DNA of 61,102 bases from the NCBI GenBank assembly GCA_041678045.1, contig JBAYOV010000020.1:1-61102 (forward strand), written 5' to 3'. Positions 8,363 to 16,785 of this stretch are shown here, piece after piece; the stretch's first letter is position 1; each line of letters starts with the position of its first letter. Origin of the DNA: UBA2357 sp041678045 (GTDB lineage Bacteria > Pseudomonadota > Gammaproteobacteria > Burkholderiales > Rhodocyclaceae). Both the position numbers and the translations under genes were made by a program. The notes under the pieces are model-generated. The model was not told the DNA's origin. It worked only from the letters and a program-made list of their open reading frames with translations, and did no database searches.

Positions 8363-9168
8363 GCGGGGGACAGGCGCTGTTTCATACCGAGGCCTTGGTG
8401 AAGCGCTTCGGCGGACTGCTGGCCACCGATCATGTGAGCCTGAGCGTGGAGGCCGGCGAGATTCACGCGCTGATCGGGCCGAACGGGGCCGGCAAATCGA
8501 CGCTGGTGAACCTGATTTCCGGTCTGCTGCCGGCCGATGCCGGACGTATCGTGCTTGACGGGGTGGAGCTCACCGGCATGGCGCCGCACCAGCGGGTGCG
8601 GGCAGGGCTGTCGCGCTGTTTTCAGGTGACCAGCGTGTTTCGTGGCGAGACCGTACGTGACAACCTGCTGCTGGCTGCGCAGGCCCATGCCGGCTCCAGC
8701 TTCCGCTTCCTGTCGCGGCGGGCGGGCGAGCAGGCGCTGATGGAGCGGGCGCTGGTACTGGCCGAGCGGGTGGGGCTGGGCGAGGTGCTGGACGAGCAGG
8801 CCGGCGCCCTGCCGCATGGCGTGCAGCGCAAGCTGGACGTGGCCCTGGCGCTGGCGGCCCGCCCCCGCCTGTTGCTGCTCGATGAGCCGATGGCCGGCAT
8901 GGGGCCGGAAGACTCGCAGCGCATGGTGGCGCTGATCGAAAGCCTGCGCGCCGAAACCGCCATTTTGCTGATCGAGCATGACATGGACGCGGTGTTCCAG
9001 CTGGCCGACCGGGTGTCGGTGCTGGTGTATGGCCGGGTGCTGACTTCGGGCGATGCGGCGCATGTGAAGGGGCATCCCGAAGTGCAGGCGGTGTATCTGG
9101 GCAGCGAGGAGGCGGAAGGAGACGTCGAAGGCGCCGTCAAAGGAAACCTCAAGGGGGAGAGGGCGTGA
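8359..9168 (+). CDS. livG: LivG-type ABC ATPase (importer 1)
   Basis: 269 residues. Walker A is GPNGAGKST (about 40-48), Walker B is LLLLDEPMAGM, and the switch histidine is in LLIEHDMD. The ABC signature is unusual: the usual LSGGQ/LSYGQ position reads LPHGVQRKLDV. The C-terminal tail (about 250-269) is rich in Glu and Gly-Glu-Val repeats and is not part of the fold. The gene overlaps livM upstream and livF downstream by four bases each, so the operon is translated as a coupled unit. It powers import together with the LivF ATPase. Confidence 0.88.
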   Translation: MSGGQALFHTEALVKRFGGLLATDHVSLSVEAGEIHALIGPNGAGKSTLVNLISGLLPADAGRIVLDGVELTGMAPHQRVRAGLSRCFQVTSVFRGETVRDNLLLAAQAHAGSSFRFLSRRAGEQALMERALVLAERVGLGEVLDEQAGALPHGVQRKLDVALALAARPRLLLLDEPMAGMGPEDSQRMVALIESLRAETAILLIEHDMDAVFQLADRVSVLVYGRVLTSGDAAHVKGHPEVQAVYLGSEEAEGDVEGAVKGNLKGERA

Positions 9169-9896
9169 GCGTGTTGGCAGGGGGCGGAGAGGGGCTGCTG
9201 AGTTGCCGGGGGCTGGAGGCCGGCTACGGCGGCAGTCAGGTGCTGTTCGGGCTGGATTTCGACATCCGGCCGGGCGAGGTGGTGGGGCTGCTCGGGCGCA
9301 ATGGCATGGGCAAGACCACCACGATACGCGCGCTGATCGGCGGTCTGCCCGTGCAGCGTGGCGAAATCCGCTTCCGTGGGCAAGCGATTCACGGCTTGCC
9401 GGCCGATGCGATTGCGCGCATGGGGGTGGCCATCGTGCCGGAAGGGCGGCGCTGTTTTGCCAGCCTCACGGTGGAGGAGCATCTGCGCGCCTTTGCCGCC
9501 CGTCGCAACGACACGCAGCAGCCGTGGACGCTGCCGCGTCTGTATGAGCTGTTTCCGCGCCTGCGCGAACGGGCACGCCACATGGGCAACCAACTGTCCG
9601 GGGGCGAGCAGCAGATGCTGGCGATTGCGCGTGCGTTGTCGACCAATCCGCGCCTGTTGATTCTGGACGAGGCCACCGAAGGGCTGGCACCGGTGATCCG
9701 GGAAGAAATCTGGCGCTGTCTGGCGCTGCTCAAGGCGCAGGGGCAGACCACGCTGGTGGTCGATAAATATGTGGAACGCCTGCTGCGGCTGGCCGACCGC
9801 CATTTCATTCTGGAACGCGGCCGCATTGCGTGGTCCGGCGATTCAGCGCAGCTTGGCGCCGACCGTGGGCTGTGGCACCGCTATCTGGGCGTTTGA
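9165..9896 (+). CDS. livF: LivF-type ABC ATPase (importer 1)
   Basis: 243 residues. Walker A is GRNGMGKT (about 44-51), the signature is LSGGEQQ, and Walker B is LLILDEATEGLAP, the LivF-type ending. The usual histidine of the H-loop is replaced: the segment reads TTLVVDKYVERLL where most relatives have a VEQN-type motif, which is also common in LivF proteins. Last gene of importer 1; its stop is four bases before the stop of the convergent alanine racemase gene. Confidence 0.88.
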   Translation: MSVLAGGGEGLLSCRGLEAGYGGSQVLFGLDFDIRPGEVVGLLGRNGMGKTTTIRALIGGLPVQRGEIRFRGQAIHGLPADAIARMGVAIVPEGRRCFASLTVEEHLRAFAARRNDTQQPWTLPRLYELFPRLRERARHMGNQLSGGEQQMLAIARALSTNPRLLILDEATEGLAPVIREEIWRCLALLKAQGQTTLVVDKYVERLLRLADRHFILERGRIAWSGDSAQLGADRGLWHRYLGV

Positions 9897-9900
9897 GCCG

Positions 9901-11025
9901 TCACGGCGCGGGCGGTGCCGTCCGGGGGACTTCCACTCCCTGGGTTTCCACCCCCTGATACTCGAAGCGCACCCGTTTCACGTTGCACAGCAGTTCGTAG
10001 GCAATCGTGCCGGCCGCCTGGGCAATGTCGTTGATCGACACCTGCGCGCCCCATAATTCCACCGGAGTGCCGAGGCCGGCGTCGGGCAGGCCGGTGAGGT
10101 CCACCGTGAGCATGTCCATGGACACCCGGCCGATGATGCGGCTGGGCTGGCCGGCCACCCGAACCGGGGTGCCGTCGGGCACGGTGCGCGGATAGCCGTC
10201 CGCATAGCCCATCGCGACCAGCCCCACGCGGGTGGGTTGCCCTGCGCGGAAGCGCCCGCCGTAGCCCACCGGCGCCCCGGCCGGAATCTCGCGCACCGCC
10301 ATGATGGCGCTCTCCAGATGCATTACCGGGCGCAGCGATGCGGGAGCGTGGTCCGCCGGCAGTGGGTCGACGCCGTACAACATGATGCCGGGGCGTGCCC
10401 AGTCGCGCCGGGCCTCGGGCCAGGCCAGCAGTCCGGCCGAATTGCACAGGCTGCGCGCGCCGGGCAGTGCCCGGGTGGCGTGATCGAAGGTGGCGAGTTG
10501 CTGCGGGGTGGCGTCGGCGCCGGGTTCGTCGGCGCGGGCCAGATGGCTGATCAGCGTGATGTCGCCCACTTGCGCACAGGCCCGCAGGCGTGCCCAGGCG
10601 GTCGCCACTTCGGCCGGCTCGAAGCCGGCGCGGTTCATGCCGCTGTTGATCTTCAGCCAGACCTGCATGGGCGGTGTGCCCGCCTGCGCGGGCAGGGTTT
10701 CGAGCATGCGCAGTTGCGCGTCGTGATGCACCACTATCCACAGCCCCTGTGCCCGCGCCTGCGCCAGTTCGGCCGGATCGAACACGCCTTCGAGCAGCAG
10801 GATGGGCTGGCCGATGCCGGCTTCCCGCAGCTGCAGCGCCTCATCCAGCACGCCCACGGCAAAGCCATCGACCAGCGGAGCGAGCGCCTGCGCGCAGGGC
10901 ACCGCCCCATGGCCATAGGCATTGGCCTTCACCACCGCCAGCGCCCGGCCGCCGTGCAGCGTGCGCGCGTGAAGGTAATTCTGGCGAAGGGCATTCAGGT
11001 CAATCAGTGCGCGGGCGGGTCTCAT
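9901..11025 (-). CDS. alr: Alanine racemase
   Basis: 374 residues, PLP-dependent. It interconverts L- and D-alanine, giving D-Ala for peptidoglycan. The PLP-binding lysine is in VVKANAYGHG (Lys33), and the second catalytic region, GLVAMGYADGYPR, carries the conserved tyrosine in the C-terminal beta domain. The ATG at 11025 was chosen because the protein then begins MRPARALIDLNAL, the standard start of the family; a TTG six codons upstream is the only extension. It is convergent with importer 1, leaving four bases between stops. No operon partner is seen; D-alanine supply is the expected housekeeping role. Confidence 0.93.
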   Translation of the reverse strand: MRPARALIDLNALRQNYLHARTLHGGRALAVVKANAYGHGAVPCAQALAPLVDGFAVGVLDEALQLREAGIGQPILLLEGVFDPAELAQARAQGLWIVVHHDAQLRMLETLPAQAGTPPMQVWLKINSGMNRAGFEPAEVATAWARLRACAQVGDITLISHLARADEPGADATPQQLATFDHATRALPGARSLCNSAGLLAWPEARRDWARPGIMLYGVDPLPADHAPASLRPVMHLESAIMAVREIPAGAPVGYGGRFRAGQPTRVGLVAMGYADGYPRTVPDGTPVRVAGQPSRIIGRVSMDMLTVDLTGLPDAGLGTPVELWGAQVSINDIAQAAGTIAYELLCNVKRVRFEYQGVETQGVEVPRTAPPAP

Positions 11026-11153
11026 GAGGCAGGCAGCAGGCAAGGCAGTGGATCAGGCCTCCGGGTGCCGACAGGCGCCCCGGAAGCGAATCCGAGACTG
11101 TGCCACAAGGCGGGGCGGTGTGGCAGATGTCTGCAGGGGGTTTCAGGAATGGA

Positions 11154-11180
11154 TTGAAATACACTCAAAAGTGATATAGA
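11154..11180 (+). promoter_or_regulatory. Putative promoter of the toxin-first toxin/antitoxin pair
   Basis: TTGAAA at 11154-11159 and TATAGA at 11175-11180 are separated by 15 bases, a little short for sigma-70. The segment is notably A+T-rich for this genome. The -10 box ends only 8 bases before the ATG at 11189, and no Shine-Dalgarno sequence fits in between, so the transcript may be leaderless. Confidence 0.4.
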
Positions 11181-11188
11181 TTCATTTC

Positions 11189-11500
11189 ATGATCAAGCCC
11201 AACTACAAACCGCCTTTCAGCCGCTTTGTGAAGAAGGCGCACAAACCGTTGCAACTTGCGATTGAGGATGCGGTGGAAGAGGTGTGCGCCCAGTTTGATC
11301 TTGGGGAGCTCAAACTGGGCGATCTGGCCGGGATACGGGTGTACAAGTTCAGGTTCAACCGTCAGGAATATTTGCTGGCGTATCGGTCTCCGGATGAGAC
11401 TGGAAAGATGCCCGAATTCCTTGTGATCGATTTTTATCAGGTGGGGACGCACGAGAACTTTTATGACGAGCTCAAGCGCTACTTGCGATCGGAAGCTTAG
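11189..11500 (+). CDS. RelE/HigB-like toxin of a toxin-first type II system
   Basis: 103 residues. The compact alpha/beta layout matches RelE-superfamily mRNA interferases: an N-terminal lysine-rich helix (FSRFVKKAHKPLQLAIEDAV), then GDLAGIRVYKFRFNRQEYLLAY, then a C-terminal strand with LVIDFYQVGTHENFYDELKRYL. The basic residues on the strands are typical of the RNA-binding face, but I cannot name the catalytic residues with certainty. The downstream HTH gene starts four bases after the stop, giving the toxin-first order of HigBA-type modules. Confidence 0.7.
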   Translation: MIKPNYKPPFSRFVKKAHKPLQLAIEDAVEEVCAQFDLGELKLGDLAGIRVYKFRFNRQEYLLAYRSPDETGKMPEFLVIDFYQVGTHENFYDELKRYLRSEA

Positions 11501-11504
11501 AAAG

Positions 11505-11828
11505 ATGACAGTGACGGTGACAGCAGACGAACTCTTTGCCGACCTGAAGCGCATGCCTGTGGCAGAGCGCCAGCGGTTTTTTGTGCTGTTGGCGAACAAT
11601 GCCTTTCGGGATGAGGATCTTGATCATCAGACGCTTTTTGGACATTTGGCCGAGGATGAATTCACGGCGGAAGAGGCAAGTGAGTATCTGGAGGTTTCGA
11701 TGTCCACCTTTCGCCGTTATGTGGCCAGTGAAAGGCTCCGGCCGCGCACGAAAGTGGGGCGGAGCCAATTGTTTGCAGTGGCTGACCTGAAACGTTTCAA
11801 GAAGGCTTTGAAGGCGACAAGGGGATGA
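11505..11828 (+). CDS. Helix-turn-helix antitoxin/regulator paired with the upstream toxin
   Basis: 107 residues. The N-terminal half (about 1-50) is helical and acidic. The C-terminal half contains an excisionase/MerR-like winged HTH: FTAEEASEYLEVSMSTFRRY followed by the wing VGRSQLFAVADLKRF. It is expected to bind the promoter and neutralise the toxin. The ATG at 11505 follows the toxin stop by four bases and carries an AAAG stretch as a weak ribosome site; the frame upstream lies inside the toxin gene. The pairing is inferred from gene order and domain type. Confidence 0.7.
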   Translation: MTVTVTADELFADLKRMPVAERQRFFVLLANNAFRDEDLDHQTLFGHLAEDEFTAEEASEYLEVSMSTFRRYVASERLRPRTKVGRSQLFAVADLKRFKKALKATRG

Positions 11829-11843
11829 GCCCTCAGCCTGTGC

Positions 11844-12449
11844 TCAGCCCTGTTTCTTCACATCCACCAGTGGCACGACACCGGGAAACTCGAAGCGCTT
11901 GCGGCCGGGCTCGACTTCGGTGAGCGGGGTGCAGGGCTTGAGTGTGGCGAGGCTGCGCAGGGTGAGGTCCTGATAGCAGGCGGTGCCGTCGACCTTCCAG
12001 GCCATTTCCTGATCGGAGAGCGGGCGCACCACTTTGGCCGGCATGCCGGCAGCGAGCATGCGGGCGGGGATTTCCATGCCGGCCTTGACGAAGGCGCAGG
12101 CGGCGACGATGGCCGATTCGCCCACTACTGCGTTGTCCATGATCACCGCGTTCATGCCAATCAGCGCGTTCTTGCCCACGCGGCAGCCGTGCAGCACGGC
12201 ACCATGGCCGACATGGCCGTCCTGTTCGATCACCGTGTCGGTGCCGGGAAAACCATGCATGACGCAGGTGTCTTGAAGATTGCTGCCTTCTTCGAGCACG
12301 ATGCGGCCGAAGTCACCGCGCAGCGAGGCCAGCGGGGCGACATAGCAGCGCGGGCCGACGATGACGTCGCCGATCAGCACGGCATCGGGGTGCACGAAGG
12401 CGTCGGGGTGGATGACGGGCCTGAGGCCGTCGATTTCATAGCAGGGCAT
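11844..12449 (-). CDS. paaY: Phenylacetate-pathway hexapeptide-repeat thioesterase PaaY
   Basis: 201 residues of left-handed beta-helix (gamma carbonic anhydrase/hexapeptide family). Repeats such as VIGDVIVGPRCYVAPLASLRGD and the His-containing segment GHVGHGAVLHGC, which carries metal-ligand-like histidines, are clear. Length and the C-terminal ATLKPCTPLTEVEPGRK segment fit PaaY. PaaY is known to hydrolyse stalled CoA thioesters that arise from side reactions of the epoxide route. It lies downstream of paaN on the minus strand, probably in the same transcript, and next to the rest of the pathway. Confidence 0.88.
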   Translation of the reverse strand: MPCYEIDGLRPVIHPDAFVHPDAVLIGDVIVGPRCYVAPLASLRGDFGRIVLEEGSNLQDTCVMHGFPGTDTVIEQDGHVGHGAVLHGCRVGKNALIGMNAVIMDNAVVGESAIVAACAFVKAGMEIPARMLAAGMPAKVVRPLSDQEMAWKVDGTACYQDLTLRSLATLKPCTPLTEVEPGRKRFEFPGVVPLVDVKKQG

Positions 12450-12531
12450 GGGGCTGTCTCCTGAATGGGAAACGGGGCACCGCAGCGCCCCGTGTGTTGT
12501 GTTTGTCTTGATCTATCGGTTCGGGCGCCGC

Positions 12532-14202
12532 TTACTCGACATGGTAGCGCCGCTGCACCACGCGGAAACGGTTGGCGACGAAGGCGGCATCCGAGTACGC
12601 TGCGTTGGCGGCCGGGTTCATGCCGACGCCGTGATAATCGGAGAAGGCCGCCGACTGGTTCACGAACACGCCGCCGGTGAGGTTGATCGACAGCGCCACG
12701 CCGGCCTTCAGGGTGGCCTCGGTCATGGCCTCGACGATGGCCGGTTTGCTGGAGTACACGCCTACGGTGAGGGCGCCGTGCTCACGCACGATGCGTTCCG
12801 ACAGGGCCACGGCGGCGGCACCGTCGGCCACCCTGACGAGAAACGCGATCGGGCCGAAGCGCTCTTCCATGTACACCTGCTCGTCGGCCGCATCGCAGGC
12901 GAGCAGCAGCGGGGTGCGTACTTCCGCCCCGGGGAACTCCGGGTGTTCGAGCTTCGAGGAGGCCAGCACCACCTGACCGTAGGCGCCGGACTGGCATTCT
13001 TCTATGCGTGCCAGCGTGGCTTCGGACTGGATCGCACCCAGCACTGCAGTGGCCACATTGATGTCGGAGAGAAACTTGGTGATGGCGTTGCCCAGGTCGG
13101 CCGCCACCTCGTCGAAACTCTTGGGCCCCTGGTCGGTGTCGATGCCGCCGGCCGGTACCAGGATCGCCTGGGTGGTGGTGCACATCTGCCCCGAGTACAG
13201 GCTGAGCGTGAAGGCGAGGTTCCTCAGCATGGCCTTGTAGTTGTCGGTGGATTCGATCACCACGTTGTTCACCCCGGCCAGTTCCGCATACACCTGCGCC
13301 TGGCGGGCGTGCTCGAACAGCCACTGGCCGAACACGTTGCTGCCGGTGAAGTCGATGGACTTCACCGCCGGGTGGGTGGCGAGGGCCTGCGTGGCGGTGC
13401 GCTTGTCCACGACCGCCAGCGTCACCAGATTGGGGTCCAGCCCCTGCTCGGCGAGCACTTCGCGGATGATCCTGACGGTCAGGGCGGCAGGCAGGATGGC
13501 GTTGCTGTGCGGCTTGACGATGACCGGGTTGCCGGTGGCCAGCGCGGCAAACAGGCCGGGATAGGTGTTCCAGGTCGGGAAGGTGCCGCAGCCGATCACC
13601 AGCGCCACGCCGCGACCGACGATCTCGTAGTGCTTCTGCATCTTCAGCGCCGGGTTCTTGCCCTGCGGTTTTTCCCAGATTGTGGTGGCCGGTATGCGGC
13701 GCATCTCGTCCCACGCGTAGGCCACGGCTTCCAGCCCGCGATCCTGCGCATGCGGGCCGCCGGCCTGGAAGGCCATCATCCAGCCCTGGCCGGTGGTGAG
13801 CATTACTGCATGGGCAATCTCGAAGCTCTTCCTGTTCAGGCGTTCGAGCATCTCCAGGCACACGCCGACCCGGCCTTCTGCGCCAATCTTGCGCCAGCCC
13901 GGCATGGCGGCTTCGGCGGCGGCAATCAGGTCTGCCGTCTCACACACCGGGTAGCGCACATCGAGCTTCACGCCGTACGGGCTTTTTTCGCTGGCCGCCC
14001 AGCCGCTCTGGCCGGGCTGGTCGAGCACGAAATCCTGACCGACAAGCGCGTCCACCGCAGCCTTGCCGTCGGCCATGGCCGTTTCGCCATACACTTTCGG
14101 ACTGGGCATTTCGGGGTAGGGGGTCCAGTATCCACGGCCATGAATGGCCTGGATGGCGGCGTCCAGGGTGGCCTGGTGCTTCTCGAACAGCGGATGGCTC
14201 AT
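12532..14202 (-). CDS. paaN: Ring-opening aldehyde dehydrogenase PaaN
   Basis: 556-residue aldehyde dehydrogenase of the PaaN type. The catalytic cysteine is in SGQMCTTTQ (Cys341), the general-base glutamate region is YAELAGVNNVV, and the substrate-end motif is EERFGPIAFLV. In the phenylacetate route it should oxidise the semialdehyde produced when the oxepin-CoA ring is opened. It lacks the C-terminal MaoC-like hydratase domain found in E. coli PaaZ (about 680 residues), so a separate hydratase must open the ring. ATG 14202 is preceded by an excellent GGAGGAGA ribosome site; the frame upstream is not family-like. It is divergent from paaG across a shared control region. Confidence 0.88.
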   Translation of the reverse strand: MSHPLFEKHQATLDAAIQAIHGRGYWTPYPEMPSPKVYGETAMADGKAAVDALVGQDFVLDQPGQSGWAASEKSPYGVKLDVRYPVCETADLIAAAEAAMPGWRKIGAEGRVGVCLEMLERLNRKSFEIAHAVMLTTGQGWMMAFQAGGPHAQDRGLEAVAYAWDEMRRIPATTIWEKPQGKNPALKMQKHYEIVGRGVALVIGCGTFPTWNTYPGLFAALATGNPVIVKPHSNAILPAALTVRIIREVLAEQGLDPNLVTLAVVDKRTATQALATHPAVKSIDFTGSNVFGQWLFEHARQAQVYAELAGVNNVVIESTDNYKAMLRNLAFTLSLYSGQMCTTTQAILVPAGGIDTDQGPKSFDEVAADLGNAITKFLSDINVATAVLGAIQSEATLARIEECQSGAYGQVVLASSKLEHPEFPGAEVRTPLLLACDAADEQVYMEERFGPIAFLVRVADGAAAVALSERIVREHGALTVGVYSSKPAIVEAMTEATLKAGVALSINLTGGVFVNQSAAFSDYHGVGMNPAANAAYSDAAFVANRFRVVQRRYHVE

Positions 14203-14278
14203 GTGTCTCCTCCAGTAAGCGGATGGGGCAGGCGTGCGGGTCGAAGTGGCACGCTGCCGGGTGGCAAGCATAAAGTGC

Positions 14279-14308
14279 TTGTTTTTTGATGTGGATCAAG
14301 ATTACTAT
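14279..14308 (+). promoter_or_regulatory. Putative paaG-side promoter
   Basis: TTGTTT at 14279-14284 and TACTAT at 14303-14308 are 18 bases apart and point toward paaG. The operator-like palindrome begins at the last base of this -10 box, so a bound repressor would block it. Predicted from the sequence only. Confidence 0.4.
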
Positions 14309-14327
14309 TGATCGAACGGTCGGTCAA
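14299..14327 (-). promoter_or_regulatory. Putative paaN-side promoter
   Basis: On the minus strand TTGACC (14327-14322) and TAATCT (14304-14299) are separated by exactly 17 bases. The -35 box and the spacer are covered by the operator-like palindrome at 14308-14327. This is the best sigma-70-like match in the divergent region. Confidence 0.5.
14308..14327. promoter_or_regulatory. Probable PaaR (TetR-type) operator between paaN and paaG
   Basis: TTGATCGAACGGTCGGTCAA is a 20-base imperfect palindrome with 16 of 20 symmetric positions. It has the CGA/TCG half-site style common to TetR-family operators. It lies in the 234-base gap between divergent paaN and paaG and overlaps both predicted promoters. 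The TetR regulator at 22494 is the natural candidate to bind it, with phenylacetyl-CoA as the likely inducer; that link is inferred. Confidence 0.6.
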
Positions 14328-14436
14328 ACAATCAAAAGCTGCCTGACAGCGGAACACGACACCGACGGTTGCCAGCCCTGCGCAAGACGGGGCGGCACAG
14401 ACTGAACAACTCGAATCATACGGGGCTGGAGGAGAC

Positions 14437-15243
14437 ATGACTCAACAGTTCGAAACCATTCGTCTGGATGTGACGGATGGGGTGGCAACGCTGACCCTGA
14501 ACCGGCCCGACCGGTTGAACAGCTTCAACGACGCCATGCATGGCGAAGTGCGCGAGGCACTGGCGCGCGTGCGCGAAGGGCGTCGTGACGGCAGCGTGCG
14601 CGTGCTGGTGCTGACCGGCGCGGGGCGCGGTTTCTGCGCAGGGCAGGATTTGTCCGACCGTGCCGTGGCGGCCGGTGACGAAGCGCCCGATCTGGGGGCT
14701 TCGGTCGAGCGCAATTACAAACCGCTGGTGCTGGCGCTGCGTGCGCTTGACCTGCCGGTGATCTGCGCGGTGAATGGCGTGGCGGCCGGCGCCGGTGCCA
14801 ACATCGCACTGGCCTGCGACCTGGTGTTTGCCGCGCGCTCGGCAAGCTTCATCCAGTCCTTCGCCAAGCTGGGGCTGATTCCCGATACCGGTGGCACCTG
14901 GATCCTGCCGCGCCTGCTGGGCCCGGCCCGGGCGATGGGCCTGGCCCTCTTGGGCGACAAACTGCCGGCCGAGCAGGCAGAGGCCTGGGGACTGATCTGG
15001 AAGTGTGTCGATGACGATGCACTGATGCCCACGGTGCGCGAGGTGGCCGCCACGCTGGCGCAGGGGCCGACCTTTGGCTATGCGCAGACCAAGCGCCTGT
15101 TGTGGACCAGCGACGGAGAGGACTTCGAGTCGCAGCTGAACCGTGAGCGCGATGCCATGACCGTGTGTGGCCGCTCCCACGACTACCGCGAGGGCGTGGC
15201 TGCGTTCATGGAAAAGCGTGCCCCGCGCTTCAAGGGAGATTGA
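14437..15243 (+). CDS. paaG: 1,2-epoxyphenylacetyl-CoA isomerase PaaG
   Basis: 268-residue crotonase-fold enzyme. It should convert the ring epoxide of phenylacetyl-CoA to the oxepin form. The oxyanion-hole segment RGFCAGQDLSDR and the catalytic aspartate in GLIPDTGGTW (Asp150) are seen. Having Asp here without the two hydratase glutamates separates PaaG from the hydratase PaaF. A GGAGGAG ribosome site precedes the ATG. First gene of the long paa transcript; paaH begins four bases after the stop. Confidence 0.88.
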   Translation: MTQQFETIRLDVTDGVATLTLNRPDRLNSFNDAMHGEVREALARVREGRRDGSVRVLVLTGAGRGFCAGQDLSDRAVAAGDEAPDLGASVERNYKPLVLALRALDLPVICAVNGVAAGAGANIALACDLVFAARSASFIQSFAKLGLIPDTGGTWILPRLLGPARAMGLALLGDKLPAEQAEAWGLIWKCVDDDALMPTVREVAATLAQGPTFGYAQTKRLLWTSDGEDFESQLNRERDAMTVCGRSHDYREGVAAFMEKRAPRFKGD

Positions 15244-15246
15244 GCG

Positions 15247-16785
15247 GTGAGCAAGGGCGCACTCTCTCCCGATGTCAAGGTGCTGGTGGTGGGCGCCGGC
15301 GCGATGGGCAGCGGCATTGCCCAGGTTGCAGCGCTGGCCGGGCACCCCGTCTGTTTGTATGACACCCGTGCCGGGGCTGCCGAACAGGGCGCTGCCGGCA
15401 TTGCCGCTGCGCTGGACAAGCTTGCCGCGAAGGGCCGTCTGTCCGCCGAGGCCGCACAGGCCGCTGTGGCCCGCGTGCAGCCGGTGGTGCAACTGGCCGA
15501 GGCGCGCGATGCCGGGCTGGTGGTGGAAGCCATCGTCGAGCAGCTCGACATCAAGCGCGCATTGTTCGCGGAGCTGGAAAGCCTGCTCGCGGAAGATGCG
15601 ATTCTCGCCAGCAATACGTCCTCCCTGTCGATCACCGCGCTGGCCGCGCCCCTGAGCCGCCCCGAGCGGGTGGCCGGGCTGCATTTCTTCAATCCCGCCC
15701 CGGTCATGAAGCTGGTGGAGATCGTCTCCGGGCTGGCGACCGGTCCGGCGGTGGCCGATACCCTGCATGCCACTGCACGCACCTGGGGCAAGGTGGCGGT
15801 GCATGCGAAGTCCACCCCCGGCTTCATCGTCAACCGTGTGGCGCGTCCGTATTACGCCGAAGCGCTGCGCGTGCTGGGCGAGGGGGCGGCCGATGCTGCG
15901 ACGCTCGATGCGGTGTTGCGCGAGGCGTGCGGCTTCCCGATGGGGCCGTTCGAGCTGATGGACCTGATCGGTCACGATGTGAACTTTGCCGTGACCTCAT
16001 CGGTGTTCGATGCTTATTTCCAGGACAAGCGCTTCACCCCCAGCCTGATCCAGCAGGAGCTGGTGCTGGCCGGGCGTCTGGGACGCAAGAGCGGGCGGGG
16101 GTTTTACGATTACGCCCCGGGGGTGGAACGCCCCCTGCCGGCGACCGAGCCTGTGCAGGCGGCCGAGCGCAGCGTGGCGGTGGTCGGCGATCTGGGCGTG
16201 GCCGCTGCGCTGATTGCCCGTCTGGAGGCTGCCGGCGTGGCAGTACAGCGCCGGCACGGGCAGGAAGGGCATGGCGCGGGCTGGCTGGAAATCGGCGGTG
16301 CCCGTCTGGCGCTTTCCGATGGACGCACCGCCACCCGGCGGGCGGCGGAAGAGGGCGTGCCGAATCTGGTGCTGTTCGATGTGTGCCTGGACTATGCCGC
16401 GACGCCACGGCTTGCGCTGGCCATGGCCGATCAGTGCGGTCAGGGCGCCTGGCGTGCGGTGGTGGGCACCCTGCAAGCCGCCGGCATGGCGGTGAGCCGG
16501 CTGGACGATGTGGCCGGTCTGCTCGGCCTGCGCACGGTTGCGATGCTGGCCAACGAGGCTGCCGACGCGGTGCTGGCCGGTATTGGCAGTGCTGCCGACA
16601 TCGACACGGCCATGCGCTATGGCACGAATTACCCGAAAGGGCCGCTGGCCTGGGCGGATGAACTGGGCGTGGGCCTGCTTACCCGTGCCCTTGGCCATCT
16701 GGGCGCGCACTATTTCGATACCCGTTACCGCATTTCGCCCTTGCTGCAACGCAAGGCGCTGACTGGAGCACGCTTTCATGAGTGA
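15247..16785 (+). CDS. paaH: 3-hydroxyadipyl-CoA dehydrogenase PaaH
   Basis: 512 residues. The NAD-binding Rossmann motif VGAGAMGSGIAQVAALAGHPV lies near the N-terminus, and the catalytic histidine is in GLHFFNPAPVMKLVEIVSG. A first C-terminal 3HCDH domain (about 190-290) is followed by a divergent middle section and a second 3HCDH-like domain near the end (about 410-512). This duplicated layout and length are those of PaaH/PaaC. It oxidises 3-hydroxyadipyl-CoA to the 3-oxo form with NAD+. GTG 15247 is used with a GGGAG ribosome site inside the end of paaG. The end overlaps paaI by eight bases. Confidence 0.9.
   Translation: MSKGALSPDVKVLVVGAGAMGSGIAQVAALAGHPVCLYDTRAGAAEQGAAGIAAALDKLAAKGRLSAEAAQAAVARVQPVVQLAEARDAGLVVEAIVEQLDIKRALFAELESLLAEDAILASNTSSLSITALAAPLSRPERVAGLHFFNPAPVMKLVEIVSGLATGPAVADTLHATARTWGKVAVHAKSTPGFIVNRVARPYYAEALRVLGEGAADAATLDAVLREACGFPMGPFELMDLIGHDVNFAVTSSVFDAYFQDKRFTPSLIQQELVLAGRLGRKSGRGFYDYAPGVERPLPATEPVQAAERSVAVVGDLGVAAALIARLEAAGVAVQRRHGQEGHGAGWLEIGGARLALSDGRTATRRAAEEGVPNLVLFDVCLDYAATPRLALAMADQCGQGAWRAVVGTLQAAGMAVSRLDDVAGLLGLRTVAMLANEAADAVLAGIGSAADIDTAMRYGTNYPKGPLAWADELGVGLLTRALGHLGAHYFDTRYRISPLLQRKALTGARFHE

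Noticed and set aside
12448..14289. A 613-codon plus-strand frame opposite paaN.
   Set aside because: Shadow of paaN; no ribosome site and no recognisable domain.
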